Shown piece by piece: positions 50,752-58,951 of a stretch of 64,000 nucleotides of DNA. The notes under the pieces were generated by a model. The model was not told the DNA's origin. It worked only from the letters and a program-made list of their open reading frames with translations, and searched no databases. The translations under genes were made by a program, and so were the position numbers. Within the stretch, counting starts at the first letter, position 1. Each line of letters starts with the position of its first letter. This DNA is from Acidobacteriota bacterium (GTDB taxonomy: Bacteria > Acidobacteriota > Blastocatellia > Pyrinomonadales > Pyrinomonadaceae), in contig JAHBSM010000010.1 of assembly GCA_019639115.1 (NCBI GenBank), positions 62,001 through 126,000 on the forward strand, written 5' to 3'.

Positions 50752-51318
50752 TTAATTCTTCGGCGATTGTTCAAGAACGCCCGGATTGTCCTTGACGATC
50801 TTGTCGGCCTTTTCGCTCAGTTCTTGAGCTTCTTTGGTCATAGCTTTGACCTTTTCCATGGTTTTGGACACGACGTCCTGGAATTGAGATTTGCTGTCGT
50901 TCTCAATGAGTTCGGTCGGGATCTTCTTGAGTTCTATCGCATAGTCCGAGCGGATACGAAGCTCTTTAGCCTTGGTCTCAAGATATTGTTTATGTGCATC
51001 CTTGATCTTCAGCTTTGAGGCTTCTTCGAACTTTTCAGCAGCTTTCTTGAAGTTATCAGCCATGGAATCATATTCGGCATTCAGATCCTTAGCGGTCTTG
51101 CGTGCGTCTTCGAGATCGGATTTATCAGAGATCTTGCCGAGCTGTGAATCAAGTTCATCGCTGAGTTTTGTCGCCTTTTCGACGCTGGCGTTCGCGGTCC
51201 TAAGCAGAACGTTCGCCTCGTCAACTAAAGTGTTAGCTTTCGAGGTTTCATCTAGATTGCACGCGATCGCCGCCACGATAAGGAACGCCGCCGCCAATAT
51301 TCCAAGGGTATTCTTCAT
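50752..51318 (-). CDS. predicted lipoprotein with long coiled coil
   Basis: 188 residues; AGGAG precedes ATG 51318. The signal MKNTLGILAAAFLIVAAIAC ends in a probable lipidated cysteine. Nearly all of the rest is charged alpha-helix with heptad spacing (TLVDEANVLLRTANASVEKATKLSDEL, DARKTAKDLNAEYDSMADNF, KAMTKEAQELSEKADKIV), and the composition is rich in Lys, Glu, Ala and Asp. It resembles Lpp- or apolipoprotein-like helical envelope proteins by appearance only. No partner gene is adjacent. Confidence 0.65.
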   Translation of the reverse strand: MKNTLGILAAAFLIVAAIACNLDETSKANTLVDEANVLLRTANASVEKATKLSDELDSQLGKISDKSDLEDARKTAKDLNAEYDSMADNFKKAAEKFEEASKLKIKDAHKQYLETKAKELRIRSDYAIELKKIPTELIENDSKSQFQDVVSKTMEKVKAMTKEAQELSEKADKIVKDNPGVLEQSPKN

Positions 51319-51516
51319 TTTCTTCTCCTGAGAATCGATCTAATTAACCGTGGGAACCATAGGTTAGAACCGTTTCGGCTCCAATTAGCCGCACGAGTCA
51401 TCTTTCGGCCTTGAATACAGTTGAACAATGCGTGATATTAAACCAAAGTTGCGGTTTAGCAAAACATCCGGGCACGCATAGCTAAGTGTATGCCCGTGAA
51501 CCCACTATAGAAAGTA

Positions 51517-51834
51517 ATGGCGAACGAATACCGCGTTGAGAAATGGCCCAACGTTCATCAGCCGAATCCGGCGATGCTGCGTCATATACTCGTCGGCGAA
51601 GGTTATTCCGTCTATCAGTGGAGCGATCATCCGGGCTGTGTGTATCCGCTCCACAAACACGAGAGCGACCAGGTTCATTGGGTCATTTCCGGAACTCTGG
51701 AGATCACGATCGAGAGAGTAGGGACATTTGTGCTGGAACCGGGCGATCGCGATCACCTCCCTGCCGGTACCTATCACTCGGCTCGTGTGCTAGGTGAAGA
51801 AAGCGTTATATATCTGATAGGTGAGTCGAGTTGA
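51517..51834 (+). CDS. cupin domain protein
   Basis: 105 residues. A single small beta-barrel is visible: YSVYQWSDHPGCVYPLHKHESDQVHWVISGTLEITIERVGTFVLEPGDRDHLPAGTYHSARVLGEESVIYLIGE, quoted here only as its two cupin motifs: the first with HKHESDQVHWVISG (two His and a Glu/Asp as metal ligands) and the second with PGDRDHLPAGTYH (last His ligand). Such stand-alone cupins bind Mn, Fe or Zn and may sense or isomerise small molecules. It is a single gene on the plus strand, convergent with the PilT gene; the 198 bases before it contain no clear promoter. Confidence 0.82.
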   Translation: MANEYRVEKWPNVHQPNPAMLRHILVGEGYSVYQWSDHPGCVYPLHKHESDQVHWVISGTLEITIERVGTFVLEPGDRDHLPAGTYHSARVLGEESVIYLIGESS

Positions 51835-51874
51835 TCACCACTAGTTCCCGGCAAAGTAAGGCAAACAAGCGACG

Positions 51875-51905
51875 AAAAAAGGCGCCCTCGCGTTCCGCGG
51901 ACGCC
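51875..51905 (-). terminator. intrinsic terminator of the PilT-type gene
   Basis: On the minus strand a 10-position GC-rich stem with one wobble and one mismatch, a GAA loop, and then six T (51880-51875). It begins 25 bases after the stop at 51931. Confidence 0.85.
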
Positions 51906-51930
51906 ATTTAATGCAAGCTGATCTTCCTTT

Positions 51931-53817
51931 CTACAACTTGAATCCGCCGCGTTGAAGCAGCATCTCGAAACCGGTCTTGTCCACGGCTTTGATATATGCG
52001 TCACGAGGCTCTACCAACCCATTCTTTACATGTTCGAATAGTGCATCGTTCAACATCACCATGCCGACATTCTTGCCGGTCTGCATAGCTGACGGTATCT
52101 GAAACGTCTTTCCTTCACGTATCAGGTTGGAGATGGCCGGGGTAACTATCAGCACCTCAAGTGCGGCAACGCGGCCGCCGCCTTTCTTCGGCAAGAGAGT
52201 CTGGGCGATCACACCTTTCAGCGATTCAGACAGCATTACTCGGATCTGCTGCTGTCGGTCGGCCGGGAATTGGTCGATAATGCGATCGACCGTCGAAGCC
52301 GCCGTCGTCGTGTGCAGAGTTCCAAAGACTAGGTGCCCTGTCTCTGCTGTTTCTATCGCAATAGAGATCGTCTCGAGATCACGCATTTCGCCGACCAGAA
52401 GTATGTCCGGGTCCTCGCGAAGAGCCGCCCTGAGAGCGTCCTTGAATGAATCCGTATGATTGTGAACCTCGCGCTGATTTACAAGGCATTTCTGATTATC
52501 GTGCACGAACTCGATCGGATCTTCGATCGTGATAATGTGGTCCTCTCGGCTTTTGTTTATGTGATCGACCATTGCGCACAGGGTGGTCGATTTGCCAGAG
52601 CCGGTCGGCCCTGTTACGACGACAAGCCCTTTAGAGAGTTCGCATAGATTCATGATCGCCTGCGAAAGTCCCAGTTGCTCCGCAGTAAGGATCTTGGTCG
52701 GAATTATTCTGAACACCGCACCCATGCCTTTTCTGTCCATGAACACATTGCACCGGAATCGAGCCAGCCCTGGTATCTCGTAAGCGAAGTCGGTGTCGTG
52801 CCGCTGTTCGAATTCTTCGCGATTCTTCTGAGGCATTATCGGCATCAGTGTTTCGCGCATCGATTCCGGAGTGAAGGCACTGTCGCCCTCGCGCAAGGAA
52901 CGCATTTTGCCGTCCTTTCGAACCATTGGCGGCATCGAGACCGAAAGGTGCAGGTCCGAAGCTCCCGCATCGGCCATCGCTGCAAAAAGCCCGTCCATGG
53001 TCTTAGTCGATGCCGCTACCGATGGAGCCGGTGTAAAATGTCGTTCCGCGATCGGAGCAGGATGGTCTAGGTATTGATTCATTTGTTCAGCCGGTGCCGG
53101 CGTTGGTTCGAATGCAGGGGTCTGGTCAGTCTTGGAAGGAAGATCGTCTCTGCGTCCGGGCGGTTCGTATGTGGACGTGTCTGAGAAAACGGTGGAGAAC
53201 GAGGGGTCGTTCACGGATGCGATCTCGATCTCAGGGCCTCCGGAATCTTCTAATGCCGCAACAGTCGCTACCTCATCGCCCGGCTCCAGTTCTTCGATCG
53301 TATATTCGTAACCGGCGGATGGCTTTTCCAATAACGCGGACGCGGATGTGAAAACGGATGGCGAGGACTCGGGAGTCTCGGTCTCAGGCGATGGGACGTA
53401 CTCAGGAGCGATCTCGTCGACGATGTCGCGCTCAGGCGGTTCGGCCATTAGAGAAGGAGCCTCTTCGGGAAGCGGAGCAGGGGCCGAAGCAGCCGGTGCC
53501 GGCCTTTCGCCATCGGCTAACGAAGGCCGGATCGTCACATTGAAGCCTGCCGGCGATTTCCTGACCACGAAACTGAAATTGCCTAAGCTATGCGGATGCA
53601 CAAACTCGATCTCGTCCCGGTGCGGAAGTACGTCGCGGACGCCTGCCGGTATCAGAGGGAACACCATCGTGCTGATCTGGGTGCCGAGGATCGGGACGTT
53701 GGTGATATCGATGGTCTTATTCGATGTAACGAGGTAAGGCTTTTTGTCAGGTTCCAGGCGGAGTTCCTCGCTGCATGACGCCAAGAGCTGGCGTAGGTAG
53801 TCATTTAGCTTTTCCAT
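51931..53817 (-). CDS. pilT: PilT-type pilus retraction ATPase with long extra N-terminal region
   Basis: Start chosen at ATG 53817 (MEKLNDYLRQLLASC); a frame to 53874 begins with GTG. 628 residues against about 350-370 for ordinary PilT. The C-terminal 350 residues are a complete PilT: N-domain LFAAMADAGASDLHLSVSMP, Walker A GPTGSGKST (Lys409), Asp box ITIEDPIEFVH, Walker B DILLVGEMRDLETIS, His box GTLHTTTAASTVDRI, and AIRLREG-like VMLNDALFEHVKNG. The first 100 residues (about 10-105) form another compact domain, possibly a second PilT-N-like or PilZ-like unit. About 165 residues rich in Pro, Glu, Ala and Ser separate the two. It powers type IV pilus retraction at the inner membrane. Confidence 0.85.
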   Translation of the reverse strand: MEKLNDYLRQLLASCSEELRLEPDKKPYLVTSNKTIDITNVPILGTQISTMVFPLIPAGVRDVLPHRDEIEFVHPHSLGNFSFVVRKSPAGFNVTIRPSLADGERPAPAASAPAPLPEEAPSLMAEPPERDIVDEIAPEYVPSPETETPESSPSVFTSASALLEKPSAGYEYTIEELEPGDEVATVAALEDSGGPEIEIASVNDPSFSTVFSDTSTYEPPGRRDDLPSKTDQTPAFEPTPAPAEQMNQYLDHPAPIAERHFTPAPSVAASTKTMDGLFAAMADAGASDLHLSVSMPPMVRKDGKMRSLREGDSAFTPESMRETLMPIMPQKNREEFEQRHDTDFAYEIPGLARFRCNVFMDRKGMGAVFRIIPTKILTAEQLGLSQAIMNLCELSKGLVVVTGPTGSGKSTTLCAMVDHINKSREDHIITIEDPIEFVHDNQKCLVNQREVHNHTDSFKDALRAALREDPDILLVGEMRDLETISIAIETAETGHLVFGTLHTTTAASTVDRIIDQFPADRQQQIRVMLSESLKGVIAQTLLPKKGGGRVAALEVLIVTPAISNLIREGKTFQIPSAMQTGKNVGMVMLNDALFEHVKNGLVEPRDAYIKAVDKTGFEMLLQRGGFKL

Positions 53818-53954
53818 AAAGGTGCGCCGATTCGCATCGGACCGAGGTGTGAAAGAAGGTAGGGATGTTCCCACGAGGGGAAGGCGGGGGCAGACGGATG
53901 CCCCACATACAAAACTAGCAGAATTAAACAGCGTTTGTCACGCGATTTTTCTCA

Positions 53955-55547
53955 TCAGACGGTAATAGATTCCTGATATTCGCCCCAAACGCTGCGCAGC
54001 GTTCCGCTGATCTCGCCGACAGTCACTCTGGCCTCAACCGCCGCCAGTATCAGCGGCAGCAGGTTAGCGGTTCCCGAAGCCGCCTCGCGGATCGCTGCGA
54101 GAGATGATCCGGCCTGTACGGCGTCGCGGCTCTGACGCACTGATCTGACCCGCTCGACCTGCTCGCGTTCGACACGCTCATCGACCCTGAGTATTGGTAT
54201 CGGCTCCTCATCAGCAGTGAACCTGTTAACGCCGACGACAACCGCGTTACCGGATTCGACCGCTCGCTGATATTCAAAGGCGGCATCCTGTATCTCGCTT
54301 TGAACGTAGCCAGATTCGATCGCTCTAAGCATTCCGCCCATCGCATCGATCTTCTCGATATAATCCATCGCCGACCTTTCGAGCTGCGTCGTGAGTTCCT
54401 CGACGGCATAGCTTCCGGCAAACGGATCGACCGTATCCGCCACGCCCGATTCATACGCGATGACCTGCTGAGTCCTGAGAGCAAGAGTCGCCGCATGCGC
54501 GGTCGGAAGCCCGAGTGCCTCGTCCAGCGAGTTTGTGTGAAGCGATTGGGTTCCGCCGAGCACTGCCGCGAGCGCCTGGATCGTCGTCCGCACCACATTT
54601 ACCTCAGGCTGCTGTGCTGTCAAGGTCGATCCCGCGGTCTGCGTGTGAAATCGCAGCATCATCGACCTCGGGTCCTTTGCCCCGAACCGGTCACGCATTA
54701 TGCGAGCCCACAAACGACGCGAGGCCCGAAACTTTGCTATCTCTTCTATGAGGTTGTTGTGCGAGTTGAAGAAGAAAGATAATCGCGGGCCAAATTCATC
54801 AACTCCCAGCCCGACGTCCTTCGCAGCCTGGACGTAACAGATCGCATCGGCCAGCGTGAAAGCGATCTCCTGAGCGGCGGTCGAGCCGGCCTCGCGAATG
54901 TGGTAGCCGGAGATCGAGATGGTGTTCCAGTTCGGCACTTCGGCCGCGCAATAGGCAAAGGTGTCAGTTATCAGCCGGAGGCTCGGCGCAGGCGGATAGA
55001 TGTAAGTGCCGCGCGCGATGTATTCCTTGAGTATGTCGTTCTGGATCGTGCCGCCGAGCTTGTCGAAAGCCACGCCTTGCTTACGAGCGACAGCCAGGTA
55101 CAGACAAAGCAACGTTGATGCGGTCGCGTTGATGGTCATCGACGTTGTGACCTGATCAAGCGGTATCCCATCAAATAGCGTCAACATATCGTCGATGCTA
55201 TCTATTGCAACACCGACCTTGCCAACCTCGCCGGCCGCAAGCGGATCGTCGCTGTCGAGTCCTATCTGTGTCGGCAGGTCAAAAGCGACCGACAATCCCG
55301 TAGTTCCCTGCGAGAGCAGATACTTATAGCGTTCGTTCGATTCCTCGGCGGTCGCAAATCCAGCATATTGCCGCATGGTCCACAGCCTGCCGCGATATAG
55401 ATCCCGCCGGACGCCGCGCGTGTATGGAAACTCTCCAGGAGCTCCCAGATCACGTTCATATTCGATCGGTTCCGTGTTTCCTGGGTTGAAATCATTCGGC
55501 AACTCGAAACCGGATGATGTACGAAAACTATCTCTTCGTTCCGCCAT
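53955..55547 (-). CDS. methylmalonyl-CoA-mutase-type large subunit (no B12 domain)
   Basis: 530 residues. Mutase blocks: [157 protein letters not shown]. The protein ends where the cobalamin-binding domain would begin, so it needs a separate small subunit that is not encoded nearby. By eye the Arg of YPPAPSLR and the Tyr of RDLYRGR agree with methylmalonyl-type rather than isobutyryl-type mutases, but this is tentative. It carries out a radical carbon-skeleton rearrangement of acyl-CoA, perhaps propionate metabolism. Confidence 0.88.
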   Translation of the reverse strand: MAERRDSFRTSSGFELPNDFNPGNTEPIEYERDLGAPGEFPYTRGVRRDLYRGRLWTMRQYAGFATAEESNERYKYLLSQGTTGLSVAFDLPTQIGLDSDDPLAAGEVGKVGVAIDSIDDMLTLFDGIPLDQVTTSMTINATASTLLCLYLAVARKQGVAFDKLGGTIQNDILKEYIARGTYIYPPAPSLRLITDTFAYCAAEVPNWNTISISGYHIREAGSTAAQEIAFTLADAICYVQAAKDVGLGVDEFGPRLSFFFNSHNNLIEEIAKFRASRRLWARIMRDRFGAKDPRSMMLRFHTQTAGSTLTAQQPEVNVVRTTIQALAAVLGGTQSLHTNSLDEALGLPTAHAATLALRTQQVIAYESGVADTVDPFAGSYAVEELTTQLERSAMDYIEKIDAMGGMLRAIESGYVQSEIQDAAFEYQRAVESGNAVVVGVNRFTADEEPIPILRVDERVEREQVERVRSVRQSRDAVQAGSSLAAIREAASGTANLLPLILAAVEARVTVGEISGTLRSVWGEYQESITV

Positions 55548-55581
55548 TTAGGGTTAGATTATCATAGGTAGAACGGCGGTC

Positions 55582-57033
55582 TTAGCCCGCATTTAGTTCT
55601 ATATCGACCGCAAGCCCGCCCGTCTCCGCCAGGCGAGCCGAAACCCTGCCGCCGCACGCTTCGACGCTCGAACGGACGATCGCCAGGCCGAGCCCCGTGC
55701 CTCCGTCCTGACGCGACCTGTGGCTGTCAACGCGGAAAAGCGGATCGAATATCTTAGAGAGCATATCGGGCGGGACGCCGGGCCCATTGTCCTCGATCGT
55801 CATCCGTACACGCGAGCCGTCGAGCACGGCGGTTATATTGATCCTTCCCGACAGCGCGTCTGTATATTTGATGCTGTTCCTTACGAGGTTCGCTATCGCT
55901 CGGTCTATCAACTCGCGTTTGGCCAATACCACGACCTCTTTTTCAATTGCGATCGAGATGAATCGACTCATGGCCGATGTTTCGCGCGCGGCTGCGGTCT
56001 CGACCACTTCTTTTAGTTCGATCCGGTCGAGTTGAGCCTCAGTTCCCCTGAGTCCGACCTTCGAATAGTTAAGAAGGTCGTTGACGAGCCTCGTCATCGC
56101 CTCGACGTCCTCGCGCACGTCCTCGACGTGACGTTTATCCTCAGGCCGCGCTTTGGCCTCAAGTATCGAGATAGCGAACTGCATCCTTGCAAGCGGCGAA
56201 TTTAGCTCGTGTGAGATGTCACCAAGGAATCTCTTTTGTCCTGTCACGAAGCCGCCGAGACGTTCCGCCAGATGATTGATCGAGGAACCCAGAACTCCAA
56301 GTTCGTCGGTCCGGCGTTCATCGACCCGTACGGTAAAATCCTCATCCGCGATCCGTTTTGCGGCCGATGTCATCTGTCCGATGGATCGGGTGATGTGGCG
56401 AACGAATGGAATCCAGAGCAATATGGACAGGATGACAACCAGGCCGCCAACGGCGATCCACGGCAGCGGGTCAAAGAACAGCCCGTGGCCTGAGTAAGAG
56501 TCTGACCGAACGATGAATCGCGACCGGACGGGTATATCCACTCCGCGCTCAAAAGTGAGGGCGCGAACGATCACCCAATAAGTCCTCGGGTCATCCGTTG
56601 TGATCGATACAGCCGCAGGCGGTCCCGGAGGAGCGACCTGATGCGGTTCGCGAGCGTTCTGGTTGTTGGCGTTTCGAGCCGGCGGGCCAAAGGCTTCCGG
56701 CCGGGTGATATCGTCGCGTACCTTTGCCGGGAGTTCAATGGCGGGGCCTGCGAGCTGCCGGCCGGCGTTGTCAAATACGTAGAAATCGACATTGTAAGCT
56801 TCGTTATAGCGCGCGACGATCGCGTCGCGATCAGGTCGATCCTTTTCGTCTATCTCCGAGGCGAGAAGCCGCGTCACGGTATCGACGCGACTGGCGCCGC
56901 CGCCGGCAAGCGGCGACCATGGTTCGAAACGGAACCTGATCCCGAATGCAAGCAGGAACAACGTCCCGAGCAGGATCAGATTTAGCAGGAACCAAACAAG
57001 GATCTTGGTGAAAAGTGTTATCCTTACCCGCAT
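55582..57033 (-). CDS. sensor histidine kinase, CpxA-like
   Basis: 483 residues. A first membrane helix (ILVWFLLNLILLGTLFLLAFG), a periplasmic domain of about 150 residues, a second helix (WIAVGGLVVILSILLWIPFV), a HAMP linker (RSIGQMTSAAKRIADEDFTVRVDERRTDELG), the H-box with His275 in FLGDISHELNSPLARMQF, the N-box IANLVRNSIKYTD, and G boxes IEDNGPGVPPDM and GGTGLGLAIVRS. ELNSPLARMQFAISIL is particularly CpxA-like. It should detect envelope stress and phosphorylate the adjacent regulator, whose gene overlaps by 10 bases. The pair is preceded by a consensus CpxR box. Confidence 0.88.
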   Translation of the reverse strand: MRVRITLFTKILVWFLLNLILLGTLFLLAFGIRFRFEPWSPLAGGGASRVDTVTRLLASEIDEKDRPDRDAIVARYNEAYNVDFYVFDNAGRQLAGPAIELPAKVRDDITRPEAFGPPARNANNQNAREPHQVAPPGPPAAVSITTDDPRTYWVIVRALTFERGVDIPVRSRFIVRSDSYSGHGLFFDPLPWIAVGGLVVILSILLWIPFVRHITRSIGQMTSAAKRIADEDFTVRVDERRTDELGVLGSSINHLAERLGGFVTGQKRFLGDISHELNSPLARMQFAISILEAKARPEDKRHVEDVREDVEAMTRLVNDLLNYSKVGLRGTEAQLDRIELKEVVETAAARETSAMSRFISIAIEKEVVVLAKRELIDRAIANLVRNSIKYTDALSGRINITAVLDGSRVRMTIEDNGPGVPPDMLSKIFDPLFRVDSHRSRQDGGTGLGLAIVRSSVEACGGRVSARLAETGGLAVDIELNAG

Positions 57034-57743
57034 TCTCTCCCGTCGGCCCCCGCAATGAACATATAGCCGATCGACCTAAGGGTTCGGATGTAACGCGGTT
57101 CGCGAAAATCGTCACCTAGCTTCCGTCGCAGAGCCGACACATGCACATCGATCGACCGGTCGAATACGTCGTGATCGCGGCCGGCGACCTCGTCAAGCAG
57201 CCTGTCCCGGTCGAGTACCCGGCCCGCTGACCTTATAAGGCATGCGAGCAGGTCGAACTCCAGCGCGGTCAACTCGATCCTGGCCCCGTTCTGAAATGCT
57301 TCCCGTGACGCGAGATCGAGTCGAATATCAGATGCGGCCAGTTCGTCCGGGTCAGTCGCAGCATCGATCCGAGCCCTCCGCGTCGCAGCACGCAGCCGAG
57401 CGAGCAGTTCCCGCGTCGAGAAGGTCTTCGGCAGATAATCGTCAGCGCCGATCTCGAGGCCTACGATCCGGTCGGCCTCGTCGCCCAATGCCGTGAGCAT
57501 CAGGACGGGCACGGGTGAGACCGCCCTGATCTGTTTGAGAACCTCGAATCCGTCCATGCCGGGCAGCATTACGTCCAAAATCACCGCGTCAAATTCCTGT
57601 GCCGTTACCGCTTTCAGTCCCGTATCACCTCTATGCTCGGCGACGACCTCGAATCCGAACGGTGATAGATACTCCCGCACGAGGCGACACAGTTTCTCGT
57701 CGTCGTCGATCATCAATATCTTTGTAACGTCTGCCGTTCTCAT
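57024..57743 (-). CDS. OmpR/CpxR-like response regulator
   Basis: 239 residues. Receiver domain (about 8-122): acidic pair in ILMIDDDEKLC, phosphorylated Asp57 in VILDVMLPGMDG, VLMLTALGDEAD with switch Thr, and the Lys in YLPKTFSTREL. The C-terminal winged helix of OmpR type follows: ELTALEFDLLACLIRSAGRVLDRDRLLDEV and DRSIDVHVSALRRKLGDDFREPRYIRTLRSIGYMF. The close match to CpxR plus the GTAAA-N6-GTAAA site just upstream points to positive autoregulation. It may control other operons in this region, such as 46.5-49.8 kb, which has a similar array. Confidence 0.9.
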   Translation of the reverse strand: MRTADVTKILMIDDDEKLCRLVREYLSPFGFEVVAEHRGDTGLKAVTAQEFDAVILDVMLPGMDGFEVLKQIRAVSPVPVLMLTALGDEADRIVGLEIGADDYLPKTFSTRELLARLRAATRRARIDAATDPDELAASDIRLDLASREAFQNGARIELTALEFDLLACLIRSAGRVLDRDRLLDEVAGRDHDVFDRSIDVHVSALRRKLGDDFREPRYIRTLRSIGYMFIAGADGRECG

Positions 57744-57790
57744 AGCTTACAAGCCGAGTGTAGCTTAGTTTTTGTCGGCCGCGATCTCAC

Positions 57791-57806
57791 TTTACATTCG
57801 CTTTAC
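57791..57806 (-). promoter_or_regulatory. CpxR-type box GTAAA-N6-GTAAA upstream of the two-component operon
   Basis: On the minus strand the sequence reads GTAAA-GCGAAT-GTAAA, an exact match to the E. coli CpxR consensus (GTAAA, 4-8 bases, GTAAA) and with an 11-base repeat step. A -10-like TACACT (57762-57757) lies 28 bases downstream with no good -35, as expected of an activated promoter. A third GTAAA lies at 57837-57833. The remaining 400-base gap to the dioxygenase gene holds only the leader hairpins listed separately. Confidence 0.65.
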
Positions 57807-58034
57807 AAAATTCCCTTGAACTAAATAATTGCTTTACCAAACCGCGTTACGATCCTAAATGTTGCCGATTCCCGTTTCTCGCTTTGACCGGTTGCCGAAC
57901 GCTCGGCAGCCAACGGGCAAGCGATCGGAGACACGGCGACGCGGAAGCGTTTCGCGGGCGCGTTGCGGCTGCGGCTTCCATTCTCGCGAGAGTATGGCAG
58001 CAGCCGGGACGACACGAGATACGCTTCACTAGAT

Positions 58035-58120
58035 AGCGGACGACGCGGAGTCGGAACGGGTCGTCCGCTGTTCTTGAATATCGAAACGAACACGCGGCCG
58101 TTCCACATCTGTCGGCCGCG
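58035..58120 (+). promoter_or_regulatory. structured 5' leader with two perfect hairpins
   Basis: The first hairpin has perfect 10-bp arms AGCGGACGAC (58035-58044) and GTCGTCCGCT (58060-58069). The second has perfect 8-bp arms CGCGGCCG (58093-58100) and CGGCCGCG (58113-58120). The second ends about 10 bases before the GGGAGG ribosome site of the next gene. Attenuation, mRNA protection or an RNA thermometer are all possible; I recognise no known riboswitch. Confidence 0.5.
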
Positions 58121-58143
58121 CAGGCGGATGGGAGGTAGAAAGG

Positions 58144-58938
58144 ATGTCTAAGTTGGAACTATTGGGCCGCCGAGAGTTGCTGGTAAAAGGCCTCAAAGCC
58201 GGAGCCCTGCTCGGCGTCGGTGCGTTGGCGCTCAGTGCGCCGGGCGACAAGAGCCTTGTGGTCGAGCGCGCGATGGCGAGCGTACCCAACGGTGCTCTCG
58301 ATTTTTTAGCGGTCGAGCCGTGCGTTCTCTCGTGCGGTATGACGCTCGGGCCCTGCTATTTTGATACAGGCCTCGTACGACGCGACATTCGCGAGGTGTC
58401 GAACGGCAAGGTCGGGCTGCCTACGCGTCTAGGATTTCGTATTGTCAACGCCGACACGTGCGAGCCGATCACCAACGCCACCATTGATATTTGGCACACG
58501 GACAACAACGGGATATATTCCGCTCCGATCAGCACATTCTGCAACGGCACCGACACAACGGTGCAGACGCAGCGATTCGGCCGCGGGGTGCAGCCGGTCA
58601 ACTCCGACGGCTGGGCCTATTTCGATTCGTTCTTTCCGGGCTGGTATTCAGGCCGCGTCACTCATATACACGCGACGATCCGCATAGGCACGACGGCGAT
58701 GTTGACGACGCAGTTCTTCTTTGCGGACCGCGTGGCCGAGTTCATCTATCGCAGCCATCCGAACTATTCGCATCGGCCCAACCGCGACACCACCAATACC
58801 AACGACAACGTCATCGGCAGTACGAATCTCGCTCGCGTTATGCCTTATCTGATGACCACCAAACTCGTCAACGGCAAATATCTGCAGGCGACAAAGACCA
58901 TCGGCATACGCACAACGACGACCACGTGCTCGGCCTAA
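58144..58938 (+). CDS. Tat-exported intradiol-dioxygenase-like protein
   Basis: 264 residues; GGGAGG lies upstream of ATG 58144. A twin-arginine start (GRRELLVKG, residues 8-16, then GALLGVGALALSAPG) suggests export of a folded metalloprotein. The beta-sandwich holds the four iron ligands of protocatechuate/catechol intradiol dioxygenases: Tyr125 in NNGIYSAP, Tyr168 in FFPGWYSGR, and His174 and His176 in VTHIHATI. GPCYFDTGLVRRDI near residue 65 is the usual substrate-channel start. An exported intradiol dioxygenase would open catechol-type rings outside the cytosol; some extracytoplasmic homologues lack activity. A VCBS protein gene follows after 13 bases. Confidence 0.82.
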   Translation: MSKLELLGRRELLVKGLKAGALLGVGALALSAPGDKSLVVERAMASVPNGALDFLAVEPCVLSCGMTLGPCYFDTGLVRRDIREVSNGKVGLPTRLGFRIVNADTCEPITNATIDIWHTDNNGIYSAPISTFCNGTDTTVQTQRFGRGVQPVNSDGWAYFDSFFPGWYSGRVTHIHATIRIGTTAMLTTQFFFADRVAEFIYRSHPNYSHRPNRDTTNTNDNVIGSTNLARVMPYLMTTKLVNGKYLQATKTIGIRTTTTTCSA

Positions 58939-58951
58939 GGAAGGACGATCA

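Noticed and set aside
50570..50755. 61-codon open frame on the plus strand
   Set aside because: It runs through the hairpin of the neighbouring gene and ends beyond it; no start signal or recognisable motif.
57963..58151. 62-codon open frame on the plus strand in the 400-base gap
   Set aside because: It overlaps the leader hairpins and the dioxygenase start, is arginine-rich and has no ribosome site.
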